Notes under the pieces: model-generated
Seen by the model: only the letters and a program-made list of their open reading frames with translations
The model's database searches: none
Told to the model about the DNA's origin: nothing
Source: Phocaeicola salanitronis DSM 18170
Lineage (GTDB): Bacteria; Bacteroidota; Bacteroidia; Bacteroidales; Bacteroidaceae
Reading direction: 5' to 3'
DNA length: 64,000 nucleotides
Assembly (NCBI RefSeq): GCF_000190575.1
Contig: NC_015164.1
Location: 496,001 to 560,000 of the forward strand
Program-made: the position numbers and the translations under genes
Part shown: one piece after another, positions 22,282-30,751 of the stretch
How positions within the stretch are numbered: position 1 is the first letter of the stretch
Layout: every line of letters begins with the position of its first letter

Positions 22282-24464
22282 TTCGCCCCCCGTTTGTTCA
22301 ACACGTCCTTTATCATCTCCTTTACGTCCTGGCCTACCTGCACGAAGTTCTTGTACAGGATGCGCTCCCGTTCCTCCCTCGACGGGAAGGTGTAGAACTT
22401 CGGCAGGGGCACATACCCGGCTTCCTCTTTCTTTATCTCCCTCATGTCGAAGTCGGTCTTGCAGAAGAATTTCGTGGTCTTGAACTCCTCCGCTTCCTGT
22501 ATGTTCATCGAGCCGCCTGCACCGGTCTTGGTCTTGGTGAAGTCCCTCGCCGTCTGGCCGCAGATCCAGCCGGTTGCCATGTCGGAGATTTTCGAGGCGG
22601 GAACCAGGCTGTCCATGTTCTCGTTGAGATTGATGGAGGTCTTGTCGCGGTCTATGGTTACGCCCTTCTTTATCTGTACCACCTTGCCGAAGATGTCGTT
22701 GCTCAGCCATTCCAGGGTCTCCTTGCTTCGGGCAGAACCGCTCACCACGTTGCCTACGGTGGTGATGATTTTCTCCATGCCCACCTTGCCGTAGTCGGCT
22801 TCCAGCTGCGGCAGTTCCTGAAAGCCCAATGCCACGCTCACCTTGTTGCTTCGGGCCGTTCCTATCAGGCGGTCTATCTTGTGGAAGTACAGGGTCGGAA
22901 GCTCGTCCACGATGATGCTCACGGGGATGTTCTTGCCTTGTCCGGTGTTCACACGGGTTACAAGGCGGTTCAGGATAAGGGCGTTCAGGGCGCCGATGAT
23001 GCTCTCCATTTCCGGGTCGTTGGCGATGAGCAGGTAGCTCGGATTCTTCGGGTCGCTCACTTTCAGGTCGAAGTCGTCACCGTCCTTGTGGAATATCCAG
23101 TACGATTCCTTGGTCGCCAGGCGCGAGGTATAGACACGCAACGTTCCAATCATACCTTCCAACTGTTCCATCGCTTTGTTCTTGAAGGCGGTCTGGAACG
23201 GACCGAGCAGCGGTGCCACCTCGTTGTCGGTCTCCAATACTTCGAAGATGGTCTGGTAGCTCTCATTCAGGAACGACAGGATGTGCGGCATGTCGCTGTA
23301 CTTGCCCAACCAGTAGGCGGGTTCCACAATGTTCCCGTCCTTGCGGTCGCGCACTACGCCCGTCGGCTTCCAGAACTTCGTCTCCGGGTCCTGCCGCTTC
23401 TCCGCATACAGCTTGTTTCCGTCCTTGTCGTAAGGCTCTTTCTCGTAGTTCACGAAGAAGTAGATACACGCGGCGAGGAAGTTCACCGCCGAAGTCTGGA
23501 AGAACTGGTCGCTGCCGCCGCCTCCCTCTTTCTTGCCTTTCTGCAGGGATTCCAGCAGGGTTTCCGCCGTCTCGCTCGCCGCTGCAAGGTTGTTGATGTA
23601 CTTCGACTGGATGGGGTTCACCCTCCGGCTGTATTCCACATCCACGAAGTTGATGATGTTGAACTTGCAGCCTTGTGGCAGCTTGCCCAGCTTCTGGTTC
23701 TTCCTGTAATGATAGTACAGCTTGGTCGCCAAAGTGGGGAACTTATAGTCATACACGACCATCACGAAGCCCTTGGCGGAATGTTGCCTGATGAACGGCT
23801 CGATGATGGAGAAGGTCTTTCCGCTTCCCGGCGTGCCGACCACCCATGTACCTCTGAAAGGGTTGCTGATGTTCACCCAACCCTTACGGAACTTGCCCTT
23901 GTAGTAATAGCGCATCGGAATGTTCACGCTGTAGTTGTTCTCCACTTTTTCCTCACATTGTTCGAAGCTCTCGTTCTCGAAGTTAAAGCGGTCTTTCATC
24001 AGCCCGTCCTTGATGTATTTCGAGATATTGTCAAGTGCCACATGAACCAGTATCACGCCTGCAAGGGAGGCTGCCATATAGAGGATGATGTGTACGGGCA
24101 GCGTGTACAGCTGCATCCCCATCGGGTGGCCGAACAGCCATACGGAGAGGACGAGCAGCGCAAGGCCCGCCGTCAGGGGCAGGACGACCTGACGCTTGGC
24201 GTTGAACTCCAGATGTTTCTTGTTCCGCGTGCCGATACAGGTGATGCAGATCAGCAGGACGGTCGCCAGCTTGCTGTACACGAGGTGCCCGTCGCTGTAT
24301 ATCGCCCACCGCTTGATACGTCCGTGCAGGTCGGCGAGGATGCCGCCCCAGTCCCCGAATACGGAGGGGTCGAAGGCATACTCGAAAAACTCCAGCAGCA
24401 CGGACACATAGACCGCCGCGCGGAATATCCGGTAAAATCCCTGTAACTCCTTGCTTTCTTCCAT
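22278..24464 (-). CDS. VirD4/TraG-like coupling protein (T4CP)
   Basis: 728 residues. Three to four membrane segments in the first 150 residues are followed by an ATPase domain with Walker A VVGTPGSGKTFSIIEPFIRQ near residue 210 and a Walker B-like 'PVSIIVDELPTLYF'. It should bring the relaxase-DNA complex to the mating channel at the inner membrane. It corresponds to MobC/TraG proteins of Bacteroides conjugative elements. It lies near the end of the tra operon, with the lysozyme coupled behind it. Confidence 0.9.
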   Translation of the reverse strand: MEESKELQGFYRIFRAAVYVSVLLEFFEYAFDPSVFGDWGGILADLHGRIKRWAIYSDGHLVYSKLATVLLICITCIGTRNKKHLEFNAKRQVVLPLTAGLALLVLSVWLFGHPMGMQLYTLPVHIILYMAASLAGVILVHVALDNISKYIKDGLMKDRFNFENESFEQCEEKVENNYSVNIPMRYYYKGKFRKGWVNISNPFRGTWVVGTPGSGKTFSIIEPFIRQHSAKGFVMVVYDYKFPTLATKLYYHYRKNQKLGKLPQGCKFNIINFVDVEYSRRVNPIQSKYINNLAAASETAETLLESLQKGKKEGGGGSDQFFQTSAVNFLAACIYFFVNYEKEPYDKDGNKLYAEKRQDPETKFWKPTGVVRDRKDGNIVEPAYWLGKYSDMPHILSFLNESYQTIFEVLETDNEVAPLLGPFQTAFKNKAMEQLEGMIGTLRVYTSRLATKESYWIFHKDGDDFDLKVSDPKNPSYLLIANDPEMESIIGALNALILNRLVTRVNTGQGKNIPVSIIVDELPTLYFHKIDRLIGTARSNKVSVALGFQELPQLEADYGKVGMEKIITTVGNVVSGSARSKETLEWLSNDIFGKVVQIKKGVTIDRDKTSINLNENMDSLVPASKISDMATGWICGQTARDFTKTKTGAGGSMNIQEAEEFKTTKFFCKTDFDMREIKKEEAGYVPLPKFYTFPSREERERILYKNFVQVGQDVKEMIKDVLNKRGAK

Positions 24465-24479
24465 AAGCCTGTCTGTCTT

Positions 24480-25211
24480 TTAGTCCGTTTTTCTGCGATA
24501 CCAGCGGTTACCCACCCGGATAACGTCCATGTCAAGACATGCGCCGTTTTCGTTCAGTTTGGTCTTTATCCGCTCGACGGTTGCCGGACCGATTCCCCAT
24601 ATTTCCATGAGGTACTGCTCGTCACGACGCACCAGGTCGCCTACATATCTTAACCCGTATGCGGTGAGGTGGTTCTGCGCCGATGGCTGGATGCCCAGGC
24701 TGAATAGCGGCTGCGAGAGGTAAGGCACCTCTTCCGCCGGTTTGTTCTCCACGGCAATCTCCAAGCCTTCCTTGATTCTTCTCAGGGTGTCGATGCGCTG
24801 CTCCAGCTCGACGACGGCCTGTCCGTCCTGCACTATGGCATCCCGCAGGCGGGCTGCCTTCTCCGTCAGGTCGGCATTGCTCCGCATCAGTTCGTCGTGG
24901 GTTCTCGCCAGGGACAGGTTCTCCCGGTCAAGCTCGTCCCGTCTGTATTCCAGCGAATCGACGGTATCCTGCAGTTGCCCTGCACGGTATTGCAGGGCGG
25001 AACATTTTTCATTGTCGGAGGCTATTTCACCCGACAGGGTTTCCAATCTCCTGACCTGAAGTTCAAAGCTATCATGGATAGAAAGAAGTGTATCCGCAAG
25101 TTCGTTCATCCGCTGGCGGCGGGATTTTCCCCGTGCGCATCGGTAAAGGATGACCAGTGCCGATACCATCAGCACCAGTCCGATAAGCATAGTAATATCC
25201 AATGTTTCCAT
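24480..25211 (-). CDS. Membrane-anchored coiled-coil protein with helix-hairpin-helix end
   Basis: 243 residues: an N-terminal anchor (MLIGLVLMVSALVILYRCAR), a long coiled coil about 30-165, and a C-terminal domain 'PLFSLGIQPSAQNHLTAYGL', then 'RYVGDLVRRDEQYLMEIWGI', like the C-terminal domain of the RNA polymerase alpha subunit (helix-hairpin-helix, GIGPATVERIK). That domain usually binds DNA or another protein. In the operon it precedes the coupling protein and may help deliver DNA to it; this is inference. Confidence 0.7.
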   Translation of the reverse strand: METLDITMLIGLVLMVSALVILYRCARGKSRRQRMNELADTLLSIHDSFELQVRRLETLSGEIASDNEKCSALQYRAGQLQDTVDSLEYRRDELDRENLSLARTHDELMRSNADLTEKAARLRDAIVQDGQAVVELEQRIDTLRRIKEGLEIAVENKPAEEVPYLSQPLFSLGIQPSAQNHLTAYGLRYVGDLVRRDEQYLMEIWGIGPATVERIKTKLNENGACLDMDVIRVGNRWYRRKTD

Positions 25212-25224
25212 ATTGTTGTTATTT

Positions 25225-25887
25225 TTAGTTGTTCAAGGTAATGATGGGTCTTATCCGGTGTGCCTGTGTCTTCGGGGTCTCCTGCATGGCTCCGCTGCCT
25301 ATCGAGTAGAGCCACGCTTTGGCGGTCTGTTGCCCCTCTACTTCCGTCGAGGTCCAGTACCAGCAGTCGCCTGTGCTGTCTGTGGGCAAGATGTCTCCGC
25401 CGCATTTTTCCAGTACGGGATTGACGACCTCCCGTGCCGCATACAGCAGGCGCATCTCCGCCACCGAGGGGATGTATGCGCTCTGTCCGTAGCACCACAG
25501 GTCGAATACCGCTTCCGCCATCGGCGAGGCGGTCTCCCGGGTGTCATATAGGGCAAAGGTGTTCGTGTTCCCGTCGAACGCTTCCGTGTCGGCGGATGTT
25601 CCTTGCTCCACGCCCAGAGTGTCCGCAAAGGCTTTGGGAGCGATGTCCCACAGATAGACGGCACGACCGTTCTCTTCTGTGTCGCCGTGCTTGCCGGTGT
25701 CGAATACGATGGCCACGGCCCGCTTGCCGGAAGTTTGGTACAACTCGTAGGAAAGGACCGTGCCGTCGTCGCAGAGGACATGTCCGGGCCGTACCGTCAT
25801 GTCCGGAGTCTCGATGTGTGCGTCGCAGGCGGCCAGAGTTAAGACTGCCGCCACCGCAATGATGATATGTATCTTGTTTATTGTCAT
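25225..25887 (-). CDS. DUF1566-like surface lipoprotein
   Basis: 220 residues. A lipoprotein signal (IIIAVAAVLTLAAC, lipid-modified Cys at about 21) is followed by a domain ending 'GDCWYWTSTEVEGQQTAKAW' and 'HRIRPIITL', the Lcl/DUF1566 signature found in fimbrillin-like and adhesin-like proteins. It is probably surface exposed and may help mating contact. It sits between TraO and the coiled-coil protein. Confidence 0.72.
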   Translation of the reverse strand: MTINKIHIIIAVAAVLTLAACDAHIETPDMTVRPGHVLCDDGTVLSYELYQTSGKRAVAIVFDTGKHGDTEENGRAVYLWDIAPKAFADTLGVEQGTSADTEAFDGNTNTFALYDTRETASPMAEAVFDLWCYGQSAYIPSVAEMRLLYAAREVVNPVLEKCGGDILPTDSTGDCWYWTSTEVEGQQTAKAWLYSIGSGAMQETPKTQAHRIRPIITLNN

Positions 25888-25921
25888 CTGTTCATATTTT
25901 TATTTTCCCTCATTTCATCAG

Positions 25922-26470
25922 TTATTTTACCGGCAGTTTCACGCCGAGCACGACACCTGCCCGCAGCAGGTCGGCTCCCTTTATCATCACGTCGCCCTTC
26001 GCCTGCCAGAAGAACACCCATCCCGACCGCAGCACATAGTTGTGTTCGTAGCCGAGGTGGATGCCGCCGAGGAATCTCTTCGTGTCACTGCCGCCCGATG
26101 CCCCGATGCGCAGGTTGCCGTAGTGGTTCCTGCCGCGTACCACGCAGGGCTTGTAGGCCACGCCGAAGCCGTAGGTGCGGTAGTTCCGCCAGAACGATTC
26201 CGGGCAGATATGCCCGCACGTCTCACAGTCTTTCCATTGCAGGTAGCCGTTAGCGAAGAACTCCCAGGCATTGTTGTAGTTCGTCTCATGTTCGTAGGCA
26301 AGGGTCAGATCCATGCCGTTCCGGTACAGCAGCCCGGCTCCGAGCGAGAGCCGTCCGGTGTTCCGCTGTGCCGAAGCTGTTACAGACAAGGTGAACACGG
26401 CCACCGCCAAGGCAAGCAGTCTGTTTCTTGTCCTTCCCTTATTTTTCAATGCTTCACTCATCATTTCCAA
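25922..26470 (-). CDS. traO: TraO conjugal transfer protein
   Basis: 182 residues with a signal peptide (LLALAVAVFTLSVTASAQ) and a beta-barrel-like body (RLSLGAGLLYRNGMDLTLAY; GFGVAYKPCVVRGRN; LRAGVVLGVKLPVK). This is the usual form of TraO in Bacteroides conjugative transposons. It has paired cysteines in CETCGHICPES. The start may be the ATG at 26470 or 26461. Confidence 0.8.
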   Translation of the reverse strand: MEMMSEALKNKGRTRNRLLALAVAVFTLSVTASAQRNTGRLSLGAGLLYRNGMDLTLAYEHETNYNNAWEFFANGYLQWKDCETCGHICPESFWRNYRTYGFGVAYKPCVVRGRNHYGNLRIGASGGSDTKRFLGGIHLGYEHNYVLRSGWVFFWQAKGDVMIKGADLLRAGVVLGVKLPVK

Positions 26471-26504
26471 TTCTTAATTCGTCACTCTTAATTCTTCATT
26501 GACA

Positions 26505-27356
26505 TCATTCCTCCTCCAATAGCGATTGGTCAAACGAATCGGCGGCAAGCACGTCCTCGTAGTCGATGTGCAGGCTGATGTTGCGCCCGCTGATCTGTTT
26601 CTCCGTCATCTCGATGGTCAGCACCTTGTCGTTGGGGAAGGTCATCTTCTTGACGACTATCACATTGCGGTAGCCCCGCTTGAATGATTTTCCCAGTTCC
26701 AGCACCATTGCCGGAGTCAGCTCAATGACCTGCGAATTGGTTGCTTTCGACACCTTCTTGTCAGCGAGCTTCACACGGATTTCATCGATGTCAAACCGGA
26801 TATGGGTCTTGTTCTCTATCGAGAAGTCGATGAAGAAGTAGTCGCCGGCCGCATAGATGTTGTTCAGCCGCATGGTCAGGCGGTGTGCCTTGCTCGCCAC
26901 GTTCCGTATCTTGGCCGGGGAGTTCCAGATGCGTCTGGCCAGTCCGGTCATCTCCACTGTGGACATGGAGACGGTGGGATTGTGGTAGGCTTCCCGTTCC
27001 GCAGGCAGTATCTCCTTGTCGGTCACGGCTTCCTTCAGCCGGGTAGTATAGAGTAGCGCGTACTGCGTGCGGTAGCGTTCCGTCACGATGGTGACGATGG
27101 CGAGCACTTCGCCGTCCTCGTGTCCGGCCTCCTTGGGCTTCAGGCGGATAATGTTGTCCAATGGCTGGTCACCCGCCACCTTGTCGGTGGAGATGTCCAC
27201 CAGTCGTACCGGTTCCGATGCCGTGATGACGGTCGTCACCTGCTCGTTCACGGTGAGCAGCTCCATTTCCTCGTAGGTTTTCTGGGCTTTTGCCTCGTAT
27301 GCGGCGCACAGTCCGGCCGCAAGGAGAAACAGGCCCGTCATTCGATGTCTGTTCAT
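26505..27356 (-). CDS. traN: TraN conjugal transfer protein (DUF4138)
   Basis: 283 residues: signal peptide (TGLFLLAAGLCAAYEAKAQ), then the DUF4138 domain with VTTVITASEPVRLVDISTDK, a VirB9-like pattern, and 'RRIWNSPAKIRNVASKAHRL'. TraN is an outer component of the Bacteroides mating channel. Length is as expected, and the position after TraM is standard apart from the inserted methyltransferase. Confidence 0.88.
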   Translation of the reverse strand: MNRHRMTGLFLLAAGLCAAYEAKAQKTYEEMELLTVNEQVTTVITASEPVRLVDISTDKVAGDQPLDNIIRLKPKEAGHEDGEVLAIVTIVTERYRTQYALLYTTRLKEAVTDKEILPAEREAYHNPTVSMSTVEMTGLARRIWNSPAKIRNVASKAHRLTMRLNNIYAAGDYFFIDFSIENKTHIRFDIDEIRVKLADKKVSKATNSQVIELTPAMVLELGKSFKRGYRNVIVVKKMTFPNDKVLTIEMTEKQISGRNISLHIDYEDVLAADSFDQSLLEEE

Positions 27357-27367
27357 GTCTATGCTTT

Positions 27368-28156
27368 TTATTGTTTATTCCCGTTGTTCATTCTTTCCCT
27401 CTGTTCGCCTTCCTCCCGTATTCGCTGCTCGGCAATTTCGCAATAACTCTTGTCGATTTCGAAGCCGATGTAGTGCCGGCCTGTCCGCAGGGCGGCGATG
27501 GCGGTCGTCCCGGAGCCGATGCAGTTGTCCAACACGAGGTCGCCCTCGTCTGTGTAGGTCCGTATCAGGTATTCTATCAGGGCTACTGGCTTCTGTGTGG
27601 GGTGGTAGAAGGCTCCCGTGCAGTGTTCCTTGGGTACGGATACTACCGATGTCGGGTATTTGTCATCGGCTATGCGCACTGGGGCGAGCTTCATGTCACC
27701 GTAGCAGCGGTTGGTGAAACCTTCCGTCTTGCGGCGGTCATGGTTCCGTTTTTCGGGCGGGCACGGGATCATCTGTGGGTGGTACACCGGCAGTTTCCGG
27801 TAGAACACCACGATGTCCTCATGCTGGCGCATGGGCATCCGGTTGGCGTTCAGGTGGCCGCTCACCCTGTCCTTGTGCCAGACGAGGTTGTATCTCCACA
27901 GCTTGGGCTGTGACAATACCAGTTCCGCCGTGAACATGCCTTGTGCGAACAGGATGATGGGGCTGTCCGGCTTGGTGATTCTCAGGTACTGCTCCCATAA
28001 GGGTGCAAGCGGGATTTTTTGGTCCCACCGGGCAGCCCCGTTCTGCCGGTTCAGCACGCCGTAAGGCAGATCCGCAATCACGGCATCGACGCTTCGGTCG
28101 GCTATCTGCTTCATCCCTTCCAGGCAGTCCATGTGGTATATCTTGTCTTGCTCCAT
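27368..28156 (-). CDS. DNA adenine methyltransferase, beta class, in the tra operon
   Basis: 262 residues. The catalytic motif DLPYG (about residue 29) comes first and the AdoMet motif NCIGSGTTAIAAL near residue 220 comes last, the order of beta-class N6-adenine or N4-cytosine methyltransferases. 'FYHPTQKPVALIEYLIRTY' is the usual motif before it. No restriction enzyme is adjacent. The ATG at 28156 is chosen; an upstream frame only overlaps TraM. Inside a transfer operon it may protect transferred DNA from restriction, which is inference. Confidence 0.85.
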   Translation of the reverse strand: MEQDKIYHMDCLEGMKQIADRSVDAVIADLPYGVLNRQNGAARWDQKIPLAPLWEQYLRITKPDSPIILFAQGMFTAELVLSQPKLWRYNLVWHKDRVSGHLNANRMPMRQHEDIVVFYRKLPVYHPQMIPCPPEKRNHDRRKTEGFTNRCYGDMKLAPVRIADDKYPTSVVSVPKEHCTGAFYHPTQKPVALIEYLIRTYTDEGDLVLDNCIGSGTTAIAALRTGRHYIGFEIDKSYCEIAEQRIREEGEQRERMNNGNKQ

Positions 28157-28167
28157 TTTCGTCTTGT

Positions 28168-29319
28168 CTATTGTTTCTGGTTTCCGTTTACTAAATACAC
28201 GAAGGTGCCGTACTTCAGTTTGACCTTGTTCTTCTTGATGGCCTTGCTGATGGCGTTGCTCGTTTTCTGGTAGGCGTTCTGCACGGCCTGCATTCCCCAT
28301 TGGGCGAGGCTGTTGCCATAGCCGCCGGTGTTCATGCTCAGGTTGCCCGACATGGCGCTGCTGGCCACGTCCTTGCTCGTCTCGCGGAACTGGCTTTCCG
28401 GCACATACAGCCCTTCCAGCCCGTCGGTGTCGTACAGCGAGAGGCTGACCTTGACCAGCTTGTCACCCACGAGGATGCTGCTGATGCTGCCTTTCACCCT
28501 TCCGGAGGAAAAGCCGCTGACCGTGGCATACAGGTAGGTGCCCTTTCGGAGGGTGCTTCCGTCTATCTCCACATCGTCCAGCAGGCGCAGCCGCACACGC
28601 GAGCCGTCCACAGCCTTGATGTCCTCGTCGATGATGGCCTGGATGAGCTTCGGCTCCTCGCTGCTGCGGTCGAGCGTGTGGAAGTAGTCCGAGGATGCCT
28701 TGGCTTTCTTCACCACCTCGCTGGCCTTGTCATTCTCACCGGGAGTTTTCACGGCACGGCTGTCCTCGTCGATGCGGCCCTCTGCCTGCGGTTCCACTGG
28801 TGGTACCTCTGTTTGGGCCGTGTCCTCTTTTGCCGGCGGGGTCACTTCCTGCTGTCCGCGCAGCCTGGCTTCGGCAAGGGCTTTCTCCAGTTCCGCGAGG
28901 GCTTCTTCTTCGCGTTTCTTGGCGTCGGCAGCTTCCGCCGCCATACTCTTTTCCTGTTCGAGTTCTCCGAGCAGGGCGATGTCGTCATCGGTGTATTTCG
29001 ATTCATATTCTTCCTTGTTTTCATCGGGTTCGTCCCTTTCAATGTTGTCCACGGCGGTATAGTCCTGTATCCGGCCCCATGATTTTGTCATGTTCTCGTA
29101 CTTGCTGCCTATGCCGTCCCCGTTCTTAAGGGTGGCTTCCGGAAGTTCCGGGTTCAGGAACTCGGTGGTCTGCAGCGTGGTGTCCTGCACTTCGGCTTTT
29201 TCGGTGCGGAACAGGTCGAAGATGAAGTACGACGCGCCGAGCAGCGGCAGGTAGAGGATGGCCGGAAGCATGTACTTCGGTTGCCTGAAATTGATTTTCT
29301 CCAATATGCTCATCGTCAT
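28168..29319 (-). CDS. traM: TraM conjugal transfer protein
   Basis: 383 residues. One membrane segment (YMLPAILYLPLLGASYFIF) is followed by a long charged coiled-coil linker about 115-230 and a C-terminal VirB10-like domain: 'EDIKAVDGSRVRLRLLDDVE', then 'LRKGTYLYATVSGFSSGRVK'. TraM spans the envelope as the channel scaffold. The ATG at 29319 overlaps the TraL-like stop (ATGA). Confidence 0.88.
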   Translation of the reverse strand: MTMSILEKINFRQPKYMLPAILYLPLLGASYFIFDLFRTEKAEVQDTTLQTTEFLNPELPEATLKNGDGIGSKYENMTKSWGRIQDYTAVDNIERDEPDENKEEYESKYTDDDIALLGELEQEKSMAAEAADAKKREEEALAELEKALAEARLRGQQEVTPPAKEDTAQTEVPPVEPQAEGRIDEDSRAVKTPGENDKASEVVKKAKASSDYFHTLDRSSEEPKLIQAIIDEDIKAVDGSRVRLRLLDDVEIDGSTLRKGTYLYATVSGFSSGRVKGSISSILVGDKLVKVSLSLYDTDGLEGLYVPESQFRETSKDVASSAMSGNLSMNTGGYGNSLAQWGMQAVQNAYQKTSNAISKAIKKNKVKLKYGTFVYLVNGNQKQ

Positions 29320-29672
29320 TGTTCTTTTGGTGGTTGTACATACAGCTCGGAGGACCGGTGCCTTTCCCGCAGGATGCTGTCCTGCATCTCGGTGGCTGTC
29401 CGCTTTACGGGTTGACGGTTGTACACGACGGTCAGCCGGTAGATGTTCCATGCCAGCCCTGCGGCGACGAAGGCAAATACGATGACAAGGAAAAGGGTGC
29501 GGTGCACGTTGGCAAAGCCCTGCACCTTGGCGGCCGCCTTGTCTATCCGGGTCGCCTTGGCGAACCTGCGCCCGGCATTCACCTCCCGCTCGTAGCGTTC
29601 CTTGTATTTCGGGTCGTTCCTGTCCGGCATCTTCTCGCCGAGCAGCATGCGTCTGAATCCTTTGATGTTCAT
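29316..29672 (-). CDS. TraL-like small membrane protein
   Basis: 118 residues: a basic N-terminus, one membrane helix (TLFLVIVFAFVAAGLAWNIY) and a short periplasmic tail. The position between TraK and TraM and the size match TraL of Bacteroides conjugative transposons. The stop is coupled to the TraM start. Confidence 0.7.
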   Translation of the reverse strand: MNIKGFRRMLLGEKMPDRNDPKYKERYEREVNAGRRFAKATRIDKAAAKVQGFANVHRTLFLVIVFAFVAAGLAWNIYRLTVVYNRQPVKRTATEMQDSILRERHRSSELYVQPPKEQ

Positions 29673-29685
29673 GGTCGTTCCTCCT

Positions 29686-30300
29686 TTAATAGTTGTTCTT
29701 TGTCTTCTGCTCGATGTCCTTGTTCAGCAGCGTGCGCCAGTTCACGATGAGCAGCCCGTGCGGGTTGTTCTCCGTGCGCGGCACCCGTTTGAGCTGTCCG
29801 GCTGTGACCAGTTCGCGCATCAGGATGTTGCTCCGGCGTTCGATGCGCTGCCGTCCGTAGTAGGTGAACTCCATTTTGGCTGCATCGAATCGGATGCTGT
29901 CGCAGAAGATGGAGAACACCGCGCTCGTTCCGAGAATGTTGCTGTAGAAACCTTTCTCTTTGAGCGTATTATATTGTGCCAGTCCGGTCTCGTCCACCAG
30001 GTACATGGCCTTCTCCATCGTGTAACGGATGTACTTGTCATCCGGCGCAAGGGTGAAAAAGTAATGGTGGAACATTTCGACATGGCTCTTGGCCTCGACA
30101 TCGAGCGTTTCGTCCATCGTGGTCTGGCTGACTAATATCGGCACGTTGCCGTCCAGCACATAGACTTTCTTGTGCGCGTCCGCGACCATTGTCCGGGCCG
30201 TCCAGATGCTCGACACGCTGATGATGACGCATCCTACAAGGAAAGCCGTGCAGACGATGCCTGTCAGCCTGATTTTGTTCTCCAGATTCTTTATGACCAT
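29686..30300 (-). CDS. traK: TraK conjugal transfer protein
   Basis: 204 residues: an N-terminal membrane anchor (TGIVCTAFLVGCVIISVSS), then a VirB8-like periplasmic domain 'MDETLDVEAKSHVEMFHHYF', 'GFYSNILGTSAVFSIFCDSI' and 'RIERRSNILMRELVTAGQLK'. This is the TraK signature. It overlaps the preceding gene by 10 bases. Confidence 0.88.
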   Translation of the reverse strand: MVIKNLENKIRLTGIVCTAFLVGCVIISVSSIWTARTMVADAHKKVYVLDGNVPILVSQTTMDETLDVEAKSHVEMFHHYFFTLAPDDKYIRYTMEKAMYLVDETGLAQYNTLKEKGFYSNILGTSAVFSIFCDSIRFDAAKMEFTYYGRQRIERRSNILMRELVTAGQLKRVPRTENNPHGLLIVNWRTLLNKDIEQKTKNNY

Positions 30301-30701
30301 TGCCTGCCTCTTTTTTCGCTGTTCAACCTACGTACATATTCGTCATGCAGCATGGGGATGATGCAGTCCTGCAGCTCGTCCAGCAGAGGGTCGAAATGTT
30401 CGGAGAAGACATGGGTGTAATGCCCCTGCATGAACACATGCACGAACACCCACCAGATGCCGCGTCTGCGCTTGTGCGGGTTCCTGCAAAGCCTTGCCAG
30501 ATGCAGGCGGTAGGCGAGGTATTCCACAAGGGGCGAGATGTACCGGTCGTCACACTCGAAACCTTCGTCGAGTTCCTCGTACTTCCGGTCAAGCGTATGG
30601 TTCTCCGGCACTTCCGTAATCTCTTCCTGCATCCGTTTCTCGGCATACCGGCGGAAATTCTCGTCCGCCAGCCATTTCTCGATTCTTTTCTTGGTTTTCA
30701 T
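30291..30701 (-). CDS. Unknown tra-operon protein
   Basis: 136 residues, charged, mostly helical, no signal or membrane segment. It contains 'YLAYRLHLARLCRNPHKRRR' and 'HDEYVRRLNSEKRGRQWS'. It lies between TraJ and TraK and overlaps the TraK start. I do not recognise a family. It is probably a cytoplasmic accessory factor, given its charge and place. Confidence 0.65.
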   Translation of the reverse strand: MKTKKRIEKWLADENFRRYAEKRMQEEITEVPENHTLDRKYEELDEGFECDDRYISPLVEYLAYRLHLARLCRNPHKRRRGIWWVFVHVFMQGHYTHVFSEHFDPLLDELQDCIIPMLHDEYVRRLNSEKRGRQWS

Positions 30702-30751
30702 ATCCTTTTTGTTTTATGATTGATGATAGTTCTTAATGGGTCAGAGTTTCC

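Noticed and set aside
22188..24446. Long plus-strand open frame (752 codons)
   Set aside because: It lies wholly antisense to the coupling protein gene and reflects GC-rich codon structure; no recognisable domains.
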